Source of the DNA: a virus
Virus record (IMG/VR): IMGVR_UViG_3300035698_029931
Location: 24,949 to 88,948 of that record
Length of the DNA stretch: 64,000 nt
Direction: 5' to 3' (one strand)
Shown here: positions 42,987 to 51,275 of the stretch, in pieces
Layout of the letters: each line of letters begins with the position of its first letter
Position numbering within the stretch: the stretch's first letter is position 1
The notes under the pieces: model-generated
The model's database searches: none
What the model was told of the DNA's origin: nothing
Seen by the model: the letters and a program-made list of their open reading frames with translations, nothing else
Translations under genes and position numbers: made by a program

Positions 42987-44042
42987 GTGAATTATTTAAT
43001 TGTTGGGGATTTACATTTGAAGTTGAATAATCTTGAAGCTGCGGATTTATTCTTTGATTATTTGTTTGAAGAGATAAAGAAAAAGGGGAAGGATGTTGAA
43101 GTGTTTTTTTTGGGGGATATTTATGAAGTAAAATCTATAATTAGAGTTGAAGTTCAAAATTATTTTTACAATAAGTTGAGTAAAATTAGTGATAATGTAA
43201 AGGCGATTTATTTAATTTTAGGTAATCATGATTATACGAATAAGAATCTAGTTGACCATGCCTTTAATTTTGGTTGTGAAAAGCTCATTAAAAATTTGAA
43301 AGTTATTGATAAGCCATCTATTTTGAATGATGGTATATGGGCAATTCCATATTGTGAGAATAGTCAAGATTTTATAAAACGGTTAGCAGATCTCACTTCA
43401 ACAGTAGAAATTAAAAAACCTAAGATCATTTTTTGTCATCAAGCGTTTAATGGGTTCGCTTACAGTGTTCGAAGTGGGGTTAAAGAAGAGAATGGTGTTG
43501 ATCTTGAGAAGGTCAAGTTTGATGGTTGTAAGGTTATTGCAGGTCATTTTCATTCATTTCAAGAAAAAGATGTCATTGTTTATCTTGGTACACCATTTGC
43601 CCACACTTTTTCTGAAGCTAATGAGAGCAAAAAGATATTGTGGATAAAAGATGATAAGTGGGAGTATTTATCAACTGGAGATAAAGTTCCACGATACTGT
43701 ATTTTTGATACTAATTTTAATGAATTATTGGGCGGTAAAAAGTTTGGATATAAGGAAAACGATCATGTTAAGTTTTTGATATCTGATAAAGAGGAAAATT
43801 GCAAAAAAGTTACGAAGGATTTTTTAGGTTCTTTGATGGATGAAGGCAAGATTAAAAAGTGTGACAATGTTTATCTTCAATATAGTTTTTCTGATCATCA
43901 GGTTGATATAAATATAGATGAGAATCAATCGGTGATTAGTATGTTTGAGGATTATGTGAATATTTATTTAAAAGACAACAAATATAAGGGTTTGATTTTG
44001 AAGGTAGGTGTGGGGAGGTATTTGAAAAATGCCTCTTTATAA
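42987..44042 (+). CDS. SbcD/gp47-like recombination nuclease subunit
   Basis: 351 aa, GTG start. Calcineurin-like phosphoesterase motifs: GDLHL (about 7), FLGDIYE (about 43), LGNHDYT (about 77), FCHQAF and AGHFHS (about 183). This is the nuclease half of the SbcCD/Mre11-Rad50 complex; in T4 gp46/gp47 degrade host DNA and process ends for recombination. The SbcC partner is two genes downstream. Overlaps the next gene by 14 nt. Confidence 0.9.
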   Translation: MNYLIVGDLHLKLNNLEAADLFFDYLFEEIKKKGKDVEVFFLGDIYEVKSIIRVEVQNYFYNKLSKISDNVKAIYLILGNHDYTNKNLVDHAFNFGCEKLIKNLKVIDKPSILNDGIWAIPYCENSQDFIKRLADLTSTVEIKKPKIIFCHQAFNGFAYSVRSGVKEENGVDLEKVKFDGCKVIAGHFHSFQEKDVIVYLGTPFAHTFSEANESKKILWIKDDKWEYLSTGDKVPRYCIFDTNFNELLGGKKFGYKENDHVKFLISDKEENCKKVTKDFLGSLMDEGKIKKCDNVYLQYSFSDHQVDINIDENQSVISMFEDYVNIYLKDNKYKGLILKVGVGRYLKNASL

Positions 44043-44388
44043 GTATGAATGTGCAAATTGTAATACGATTTTTGACAGGTTAATAACCCCACCATCACCT
44101 GCAGTTGCCAGATGTTTTAGTTGCGGTGGGGTAGCTCAAAAACTTTTAACGAGGAGTTTATCTCCCACAGTGAAAGTTTTGTTGGATAAATACAGAAAAA
44201 AATCGGTATTAAGAAACATTAATAAAGTCATGAAAGACAGGTCTTGGAATCATCAAAAGAAATATGAAATAGGGGGGATGATTTCAAAATATGGTGTTGG
44301 CTACTTGAAGAAAGTGACTAATTTTTTTGATAAGACAACTGGGTTGTTAAAAAAAGATAAAGTCAAAAACGATGAAGGTGAGTTATGA
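44029..44388 (+). CDS. FmdB-type zinc-ribbon protein
   Basis: 119 aa. The N-terminus MPLYKYECANC ... ARCFSCGG is the four-Cys FmdB-type zinc ribbon. The rest is basic and helical (VLLDKYRKKSVLRNINKVMKDRSWN). It is wedged between SbcD and SbcC genes, overlapping both (14 and 4 nt). A regulatory or DNA-binding role with the nuclease complex is possible. Confidence 0.75.
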   Translation: MPLYKYECANCNTIFDRLITPPSPAVARCFSCGGVAQKLLTRSLSPTVKVLLDKYRKKSVLRNINKVMKDRSWNHQKKYEIGGMISKYGVGYLKKVTNFFDKTTGLLKKDKVKNDEGEL

Positions 44389-46238
44389 TTAAATTAAAAG
44401 AGTTGAAGATTTTGAATTTTTTGTCTTTTAAAAAGTTGGAGATGAACTTCGAGAAAGGTATCTTCCTTATTGATGGTTGGAATTACGATGAAGATACGGC
44501 TAATGGTGCGGGTAAATCGGCGATAATAGATTCTATTTGTTTTGCATTATACGGTGATCTACCTCGTAAGGTCAAGTTTGAAGAGGTTATAAATTGGGAT
44601 GAATCTACATTGGATATGCAACTTTCTTTTGAATCTAGTGGTAAATCTTATTTTATTCATAGATCTCGGAATCCGAATGTTCTTAATTTTTATGTAGATA
44701 CTAATCTTAAGAACGGTAAAGATATGCGGGAAACACAGCAGATAATAACTGAGGTGTTGAAAATAAGTTTGGATACATTTCTTCGTTCTGTTTATTATTC
44801 TCAAAATAATGATATTGTGGCACAATTTCTTTTTTCTAATGATGAGGAAAAGAAAGATGTTTTAACTGAATTATTGGATTTGCATATTTTTGATGATTGT
44901 TGTGAGAAGGTCAAAAAGGATAGTCAAATTTTTGTGGGTAAAAAGGATGGTATAATTAAAGATGTTTCGTACATACAAAAACAAAATAAAGAAAAAGAAG
45001 GTGAAATTGAAAGATTGCAGAAGTTATTTGATACTTTTGAAGAGATGAGGGAGATTGACGTTCAACGGATTAAAAAGCGGATTTCTGATTTGAAATCTGA
45101 GAAGATAAAAATTAATGCAGATTATAAGAAAGAATGTGGATTATCAGATACAATAGATATTTATTCTAACAAAATGGATGATTTGGAAAAAGAAATTGAT
45201 TTAGTATTTGAGTCTCGTTTAAAAGATGCTGAAAATAAATTGATATCTATCAATAAAGAGTTGCAAATTTTGAGTAAACAATTGAAAGAGTTTGATTGTT
45301 TGATTGTTAAAGGGAAGTGTCCCACTTGTTTTCAAAGTGTTAATGATGGGGCTTTAAAAGATGTTGTTACTCCATTGTCTGAAGAAATAAATCAAAAGAA
45401 AAAGGAAAAGGAAAATCTAGACATTCAGGTGAGAGAATTTCAGAAAAAAGTTGATGAAATGTCTGTTAAGAAAAAAGAAGTTAATGAATTGAAAATGAAA
45501 ATTATAACTTCACAAACTATTTTAAAGAAGGCACATTCTAGTCATAAGGATATGTTAAAAAATATTGATCGTCATCTTGATGATTGTGATAAACAGTTGT
45601 CTAAAGAAAAGGGCAATAAAAATAATTATGGTGAAATGATTAAAGAGTTTCGTGATAAGATTGATAAGGGTGAAAAAGAGGTGAAGGATAAGAATGAGGA
45701 AGTTAAGAAGATAACCAAACTTATGGATGTTTATTATTATCTCATTCGGGCGTTTAGTCGTGAGGGTGTTAAAAGTTATGTGTTTGCTAAGATTATAAAT
45801 GAAATAAATCATTATATAAACGATTATTTGGTAGAGATATTTGATGCAAATATAAGTTTGCGTTTTGATATAGAATCTTTGGATTCGAAGGGGAAGGCAA
45901 AACAGAAAATTGACACTGTTTTGACTGTTGGTGGAGAACAGAGAAATATTAATATTTTGTCAGGAGGAGAAAAAGCTCGTTTAATTTTAGCTACCAATTT
46001 CGCTCTTTCTAAGATTATTTCAACTAGATGTTCAAGCGTCCCCAATTTTATTTGTCTTGATGAGTGTTTCACTGGATTGGATGTGAGTGGTAAGGAAAAG
46101 ATGATGGTGTTTCTGAGAAAGTTAAGTGAAAATAAAGATTTTGTTTATATTGTAGATCATACGTCAGAGTTTAAGTCGCTTTTTGATGGGATATATAATG
46201 TTGAAAAACGTAACGGAGAAAGTAAATTGGTCGTATGA
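44385..46238 (+). CDS. SbcC/gp46-like recombination ATPase
   Basis: 617 aa, Rad50-like. Walker A TANGAGKSAIIDSICFALYGD (GAGKSA at about 40), long coiled coils on both sides of a zinc hook CPTC (about residue 312), ABC signature LSGGEKAR (about 524), Walker B FICLDEC (about 555). Partner of the SbcD-like nuclease. Somewhat longer than T4 gp46 (560 aa). Confidence 0.92.
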   Translation: MIKLKELKILNFLSFKKLEMNFEKGIFLIDGWNYDEDTANGAGKSAIIDSICFALYGDLPRKVKFEEVINWDESTLDMQLSFESSGKSYFIHRSRNPNVLNFYVDTNLKNGKDMRETQQIITEVLKISLDTFLRSVYYSQNNDIVAQFLFSNDEEKKDVLTELLDLHIFDDCCEKVKKDSQIFVGKKDGIIKDVSYIQKQNKEKEGEIERLQKLFDTFEEMREIDVQRIKKRISDLKSEKIKINADYKKECGLSDTIDIYSNKMDDLEKEIDLVFESRLKDAENKLISINKELQILSKQLKEFDCLIVKGKCPTCFQSVNDGALKDVVTPLSEEINQKKKEKENLDIQVREFQKKVDEMSVKKKEVNELKMKIITSQTILKKAHSSHKDMLKNIDRHLDDCDKQLSKEKGNKNNYGEMIKEFRDKIDKGEKEVKDKNEEVKKITKLMDVYYYLIRAFSREGVKSYVFAKIINEINHYINDYLVEIFDANISLRFDIESLDSKGKAKQKIDTVLTVGGEQRNINILSGGEKARLILATNFALSKIISTRCSSVPNFICLDECFTGLDVSGKEKMMVFLRKLSENKDFVYIVDHTSEFKSLFDGIYNVEKRNGESKLVV

Positions 46239-46259
46239 TCAAGAAAGGGAAGTGGCGGT

Positions 46260-46757
46260 ATGCTTAAAATAAAAAATAAAAAACAAAAAGTGGAAGAGGT
46301 TAAAATAAGCAAAGAAGAGTATGATCGTTTGAAGGATGTAGATGAAGAATATGGAGCGATGTTTAAACAGTGGAGAGAAATGGGGAAAAGGGTTGGGTTG
46401 GCGAATAAAAGTTTGATTATAATGGCTGGTACGTTGAAAACTGTGGATGGTTTATTGAAAGATAATTTTAATGTTTGGTTAAGTAAGACGATCAAGGCAG
46501 GGAAAGCGGTTATAACTGCGAAAGTCAGTACGTTTAGGAATGAAAAGGATGTAGCAGATACAATAGAAGGGGCTTATTTGCAAGCTGTTTTGGTTAAAGT
46601 AGCTCAAAATTCAAAAAATTATTACAGTGGTGGAAGTGATCTTTGTGAAATGTTTATGGGAAATTTGGATGATAGTGTACCGAAAGAAATAAGGGAAGTG
46701 ATGAAAGAAGGGGTTCTTAAAGGTGCTGTTAAATTGGATAAGGAGGGGGAGGAATGA
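46260..46757 (+). CDS. Hypothetical protein
   Basis: 165 aa. Lys-rich N-terminus with a coiled-coil-like segment (VEEVKISKEEYDRLKDVDEEYGAMFKQWREMGKR), then a mixed helical part (VWLSKTIKAGKAVITAKVSTF). No motif recognised. It lies between SbcC and a GIY-YIG endonuclease, overlapping the latter by 4 nt. Confidence 0.6.
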   Translation: MLKIKNKKQKVEEVKISKEEYDRLKDVDEEYGAMFKQWREMGKRVGLANKSLIIMAGTLKTVDGLLKDNFNVWLSKTIKAGKAVITAKVSTFRNEKDVADTIEGAYLQAVLVKVAQNSKNYYSGGSDLCEMFMGNLDDSVPKEIREVMKEGVLKGAVKLDKEGEE

Positions 46758-47374
46758 AATTAGATAAGGTACAAGCTGTTAAAAAATACCATATTGTTTA
46801 TGCTACAATCAATTTAAAAAATTCTAAATTGTATATTGGAAGGCATTCTACCGATAATTTAGAAGATGGATATTTGGGTAGTGGGAAGATTCTCAATAAG
46901 GCTATTAAAAAATATGGTAAAGAAGTTTTTGCTATTGATATTTTGGAGTTTTATGATACATTTGAAAAATGTTGTAAAGGTGAAAAGTTTTGGATTCGTA
47001 TGTTTAAAATGCCAAATAAAATATCAAATGATGTTTATAATATTTCGGATGGGGGGGAAGGGAATTTGGGTTATACTCATACAAATGAAACTAAATTAAA
47101 GATATCGGCTCCAGGTGAGTCTAATCCTATGTTTGGTAAAAAGCATAAAGAGAGTACAAAAGAGTTGATAAGAGTTAAAAGACTTAAAAATTTGGAATCT
47201 AAAGAATTCAGAACTAGGATGATTAAAGTTCATGCTGATGTGTCAGGGAATAAAAATCCTTTTTATGGCAAGCATCATTCTGAAGAAACAAAGAAGAAGA
47301 TTGGTTTATCCAATATGGGTAAAAAGCGTTCCAAAGGAATTCTACAAAAAATTGAGATAAATTGCATTGGATAG
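46754..47374 (+). CDS. GIY-YIG homing-type endonuclease
   Basis: 206 aa. GIY-YIG core: HIVYATINLKNSKLYIGRHS (about residues 13-32), YLGSGKILNKAIKKYG, followed by a conserved Glu (GEKFWIRMF). Two NUMOD3-type DNA-binding repeats, GESNPMFGKKHKEST and GNKNPFYGKHHSEET, occupy the C-terminal part. Such enzymes cut and spread into related phages lacking them. Free-standing, not in an intron as far as seen. The site it targets is not identifiable here. Confidence 0.88.
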   Translation: MKLDKVQAVKKYHIVYATINLKNSKLYIGRHSTDNLEDGYLGSGKILNKAIKKYGKEVFAIDILEFYDTFEKCCKGEKFWIRMFKMPNKISNDVYNISDGGEGNLGYTHTNETKLKISAPGESNPMFGKKHKESTKELIRVKRLKNLESKEFRTRMIKVHADVSGNKNPFYGKHHSEETKKKIGLSNMGKKRSKGILQKIEINCIG

Positions 47375-47408
47375 AGTATCACTTACTTTAAGTTAAGGGT
47401 TTATTCAA

Positions 47409-47864
47409 ATGAAAATTAATATTCTTAGTATTGATCAAGGTTCAAATTGTGGATGGGCTGTGTCTCGAAGTATTTATGGGGTTTGGGATTTAAGAACTAG
47501 GAAAGATGAGTCTCAAGGGATGAAATTACTTCGATTCAGGGCTAAATTGGAAGAGGTTTGTTCTTTGCAAAAAATTGATTTGATTGTTTATGAGCGCGTG
47601 GCGGGATTTCATAAAAGTTCGATTATTCATGCGGCAAAATTAGTGGCTGTTGTAGAATCTTTTTGTGAAAAAATGAATATTTCTTATAGGGCATATTCAG
47701 CAACCGAAATTAAGAAGTTTGCGACGAGTAAGGGTAATTGTAGTAAGCAGGCAATGATTGACGCGGCAAAAGAAAAATTGGGATACAGTGGAGATTCTGA
47801 TGATGAGGCTGATGCGATGTGGCTTTTGGAGTTGGCTTTACATGACTTGAAGTTGGGGGATTAA
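47409..47864 (+). CDS. RuvC-like Holliday junction resolvase
   Basis: 151 aa, RNase H-fold. Catalytic acids: LSIDQGSNCGWAV (Asp, about residue 8), IVYERV (Glu, about 61) and DSDDEADAMWL (Asp, about 134-137). Length fits RuvC (about 170 aa). It resolves recombination branches, presumably before packaging; T4 uses the unrelated gp49. Followed by terminase-region genes. Confidence 0.88.
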   Translation: MKINILSIDQGSNCGWAVSRSIYGVWDLRTRKDESQGMKLLRFRAKLEEVCSLQKIDLIVYERVAGFHKSSIIHAAKLVAVVESFCEKMNISYRAYSATEIKKFATSKGNCSKQAMIDAAKEKLGYSGDSDDEADAMWLLELALHDLKLGD

Positions 47865-47865
47865 A

Positions 47866-48291
47866 GTGAAAAAAGAAAAAATAGAGGAAATTTTAGAAGA
47901 TGTTAATGCACCGAATTCTGTTTTTAATGTTGTGACTTCAGATATTTGGTTGTCTGAAATGGGGTATTTGACAGAAAATTACCTAAAGGGTTCGTTGAAA
48001 TTGATTCGATTGATTGATAGGGGGGTTAAAAGATGTGAATTAGATTATGATAAAGGAAAGAATCTGATTAAGTGTACTTTGAAATTGTCTTGGTTTTCTT
48101 ATTGGTTCAGAAGAAGTAAGCTCTATAATAAAATACTTATTTTTTGTGAGAATAATTTTGTTGAACAAGATGTTGATTTGAAATTTATGAGGTATAAAAA
48201 AGAAAGCTATGAAAGAACTCAAAGAAAAAAACGAAAAGAAAAAGAAGCAGAGGGGACGCCCCAAGGGGAGTCTGGGAGCTCTGTCGAATGA
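47866..48291 (+). CDS. Hypothetical protein
   Basis: 141 aa, GTG start one base after the RuvC-like stop. Amphipathic helix-beta mixture (YLTENYLKGSLKLIRLIDRGVKR ... LKLSWFSYWFRR) and a strongly charged C-terminus (YERTQRKKRKEKEAEG). It overlaps the following gene by 83 nt in another frame. Not recognised. Confidence 0.55.
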   Translation: MKKEKIEEILEDVNAPNSVFNVVTSDIWLSEMGYLTENYLKGSLKLIRLIDRGVKRCELDYDKGKNLIKCTLKLSWFSYWFRRSKLYNKILIFCENNFVEQDVDLKFMRYKKESYERTQRKKRKEKEAEGTPQGESGSSVE

Positions 48292-48973
48292 GATAACACC
48301 ACAATTTGCTGAAGAATTGTTTAGGTTGTGGCTTAACGGCAAAACTCTGCATGATATTGTGCATCTTTATATGGGTGCGAATAATCGTCGTCCTCAGTTC
48401 AGTTTGGTTAAATTGCAGAGTGTTTATAGGGAATATAAGTGGGAAGAGAGAAGAAAAGGTATTGTAAAAGAAATTATGGAAGCGAGTGATAAGCAGATTA
48501 TCATGGATAAGCATAAGCAGTTGGTTGCTTTATCTATGATGTTGGAAATAAACACTCGTAAGATAGAGGAAGTTTATAAAGAATATGTGATCGATCCAAA
48601 GAAATTTTTTAATAAAATTGAGAAAGATAAAAAAAGTAAAAAGGGTAAAAATAGTGGTCACTTTTTGTGTGTTGTTGATTCCATGGAAGAATTGAAATCA
48701 CTTTTTGATTATTATAAGAAAATAACTTCTCCAGAAATGGCAGAAAATGGTGTGGTCACTCCTGGACTTTCATTTGTTCAACAGAATGTGATGCTTCCTC
48801 AGCAGAACAATACAGTTAACAATAATGTTCAAATAAGAGACAATAAATTGTGCTTAGATAACCCTGAAATAAGAGGACAGTTTTTTAATTTAATAAAGAA
48901 TATAGCTGATTTGCGTGCTAATGGGGAATCTGAGAAAGAACCTTTGTTGTTGGAAGATAAAGATGACAGATGA
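48209..48973 (+). CDS. Probable small terminase subunit
   Basis: 254 aa. Basic N-terminus with an AT-hook-like KKQRGRPKGS (about residues 12-21), then a helix-turn-helix-like segment (LWLNGKTLHDIVHLYMGANN), typical for DNA-recognising small terminases. The middle is helical; the Gln/Asn-rich part (QQNVMLPQQNNTVNNNVQI) and acidic tail may bind the large subunit. It lies directly before the large subunit, with 11 nt overlap. The 83-nt overlap with the upstream gene leaves the start uncertain. Confidence 0.55.
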   Translation: MKELKEKNEKKKKQRGRPKGSLGALSNEITPQFAEELFRLWLNGKTLHDIVHLYMGANNRRPQFSLVKLQSVYREYKWEERRKGIVKEIMEASDKQIIMDKHKQLVALSMMLEINTRKIEEVYKEYVIDPKKFFNKIEKDKKSKKGKNSGHFLCVVDSMEELKSLFDYYKKITSPEMAENGVVTPGLSFVQQNVMLPQQNNTVNNNVQIRDNKLCLDNPEIRGQFFNLIKNIADLRANGESEKEPLLLEDKDDR

Positions 48974-50828
48974 TTTAGCTAAAATGTTTTCTGAGGCTGA
49001 AGATCCATTTTTAATGGGTTTTGAAGAAATTCCCAAGACAAGGGAAGAGCTGGACAGTTATTTGAGGTTTTATTTTGGTGTTTATCTAGCTTCCAAACCT
49101 ATTGAAGATGGGAACTCTTCTCCGTTAGATTTTGCGTGGGACATCATAAGTTCGATGATGGGGTATAAAAAGAACCCAAAATTAGAAGATTTTAATTTTT
49201 TGGGTATTGCTTGTCGATCAGGTCAAAAATCTTTGTCTTGTGGAATAATTGAGGCATTTGCTCTTAAGCATGATAGGTGGCGGGACTATTTTCACATGGC
49301 TTCGATTTTTGATCAATCAAAAGTCACTTATGGATATGTTCAAGATATTTTAAATAAAAAATATGTTGATGCAGTGGCTGTTAAAACTGTAATGAGTGAA
49401 ACTATTAGTAAAAGTGGGAGAAAATTAAAAGTTGGAACAGGAACAATTCGTGCAGTTAACTCTTTCCATGGTAGCGTCATTCAAGATGAAGTTGATTTGA
49501 CAGATAAAAAGGTGTTTATTGAGTCAAAAGGTATGTTGTCTCCAGGTGTTGGAAATAGGAGTCCATTGAATGTTTGTATAAGTACACGTAAATTTGCGTT
49601 TGGTAATATTCAGGGTTTACTTAAGAAGAAAGAAAGGGATTCTGATTATCCGCTGAGAGTGCATCGGTGGGGTGTATTAGAAATAACAGAAAAGTGTTCT
49701 GATAAAAAATCTGGAGAATTGAATAGCGAGCTTTATGTTGATGAAGAAAGGTTGGTGGCATTAAATCAATTTGAGTATGAACGGTTGACTGAAAAAGCAA
49801 AACTTGAATACATGCACTACCCAGCTTATGAAAATTGTTATAAATGCGGTATTTTTTCATTTTGTTTGAGGAGATTGAAAAATCAAATAGAAGATAACCC
49901 ATATTTACAACCTATTGACGATATAAGGAGACTTTTTTTTACTGATGATAACGAATTTTTTAAATCTCAAAGATTGAATAGAAAACCGTCAAAGTCGGGT
50001 TTAGTTTATCCAGATTTTGAATCGTCCATTCACCTTGCTTCTTATGAGAAAATATATGAAATTTTTTTAAAGGAAGAGTATACAGGGGAGGTTGATCTTG
50101 AATTGGAAGATATGATTGAGTTGTTTAAGAAGCACAAATGCAAAGTGTTTGTTGGTTTGGATTTTGGTTTTAATGTGTCGGTGGCGTTGTTAGGCGTGGT
50201 AGACGGTCGTGACAATATTTATATATTAGCAGAGTTGGTTTGTAATTTCAAGTCCGACGCTGAATTTGCTTATGAAACAAATATGAAGTGGGGGCATTTA
50301 GGTGTTGATAGGGTTTTCCCTGATATTGAAGATCCAGGTGCTATAAAAGAATTTAAGAGATACTTTCAAGTTGTTGATGCTGATGTACAGCCATATTCTA
50401 GGATATCAAAGGATGTAAAATGGGGTATTGGATTAGTTAGAAAGCATATGAGAGTCCCTGGTACGAATAGAGAGACTAAGTTGTGGGTACACGTTTCTTG
50501 CGAATTAGTGACTGATGAAGTTATAATTTATCGCCGTAAAATAGACCCTGAATTAGATGAACCAAGTGATCAAATTAGAAAAAAAGAAGATCATGCGATG
50601 GATACATTGCGTTATCTTATTGTTGGGATATTAGGGATGTACAGAGTTGGTTATATTTTAATTGAAAATGAAAAACCTGTTTCTAAAAAGATCTATTCTG
50701 GAGAAAACCCTAATAATATTGTTCCTTCTGTGGATGAGGTGGTGTCTGCTGCTGGCGGAATAATGGGTGAAGTTGGTCTTGATAGTGGAAAAATCGTAGG
50801 GAAAAGGGCGAAATTCACTCTGACATAA
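48963..50828 (+). CDS. Terminase large subunit (TerL)
   Basis: 621 aa from ATG 48963 (an upstream in-frame start would overlap the previous gene more). ATPase part: Walker A-like ACRSGQKSLS (about residue 81), which differs from the usual GKS/GKT by an extra Gln; Walker B SVIQDEVDL (about 170). Nuclease part: VFVGLDFGF (about 397), FPDIEDPG and HAMDTLRYLI (about 543). It packages DNA into the capsid and cuts it. The Walker A form should be checked. Confidence 0.85.
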   Translation: MTDDLAKMFSEAEDPFLMGFEEIPKTREELDSYLRFYFGVYLASKPIEDGNSSPLDFAWDIISSMMGYKKNPKLEDFNFLGIACRSGQKSLSCGIIEAFALKHDRWRDYFHMASIFDQSKVTYGYVQDILNKKYVDAVAVKTVMSETISKSGRKLKVGTGTIRAVNSFHGSVIQDEVDLTDKKVFIESKGMLSPGVGNRSPLNVCISTRKFAFGNIQGLLKKKERDSDYPLRVHRWGVLEITEKCSDKKSGELNSELYVDEERLVALNQFEYERLTEKAKLEYMHYPAYENCYKCGIFSFCLRRLKNQIEDNPYLQPIDDIRRLFFTDDNEFFKSQRLNRKPSKSGLVYPDFESSIHLASYEKIYEIFLKEEYTGEVDLELEDMIELFKKHKCKVFVGLDFGFNVSVALLGVVDGRDNIYILAELVCNFKSDAEFAYETNMKWGHLGVDRVFPDIEDPGAIKEFKRYFQVVDADVQPYSRISKDVKWGIGLVRKHMRVPGTNRETKLWVHVSCELVTDEVIIYRRKIDPELDEPSDQIRKKEDHAMDTLRYLIVGILGMYRVGYILIENEKPVSKKIYSGENPNNIVPSVDEVVSAAGGIMGEVGLDSGKIVGKRAKFTLT

Positions 50829-50886
50829 GTGTGGGTAAAAGTTTTTAGTTGAATAAAGTATACTTATTGAAATAAAGGAGATTGAT

Positions 50887-51273
50887 ATGACACTGCATTT
50901 TACTTTGTTAAATAAGATAACAGCTTATGAAGATACAACTGCTACGGATTTTCCAAAAGAAGTGATATTGGATTATCAAAAGGAAATAGAGAAAGACTAC
51001 ACTCAGTACGCTTCTGAGAATACTACGAAGGTTGCAGCATTATCAACAAAAGTCATTGAGTTACCTGCATCACCGAGTAATCTTTTGTATGTTTTAACCG
51101 ATACAGAGATTTCTATTCGATTAAATGGTGAAGTTGATAACAACAATTTGTTGGCTCCGAGCGTGCAAGGGGTAAAAAATGGCATTTTTGTTAAAAGAGG
51201 GGCGTTCACTTCTTTGTCTTTTAATAATGCTACATCTGATGATGCGAATGTATCGTATTTTATAGGAGTTTAA
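50887..51273 (+). CDS. Hypothetical virion-type protein
   Basis: 128 aa. First half helical and charged, second half a beta-rich segment (LLYVLTDTEISIRLNG ... GIFVKRGAFTSLSFNNATSDDANVSYFIGV) as in decoration or fibre-like proteins. RBS AAAGGAG. A TATACT box about 25 nt upstream is a promoter candidate. Lies between terminase and portal genes. Confidence 0.5.
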   Translation: MTLHFTLLNKITAYEDTTATDFPKEVILDYQKEIEKDYTQYASENTTKVAALSTKVIELPASPSNLLYVLTDTEISIRLNGEVDNNNLLAPSVQGVKNGIFVKRGAFTSLSFNNATSDDANVSYFIGV

Positions 51274-51275
51274 AT

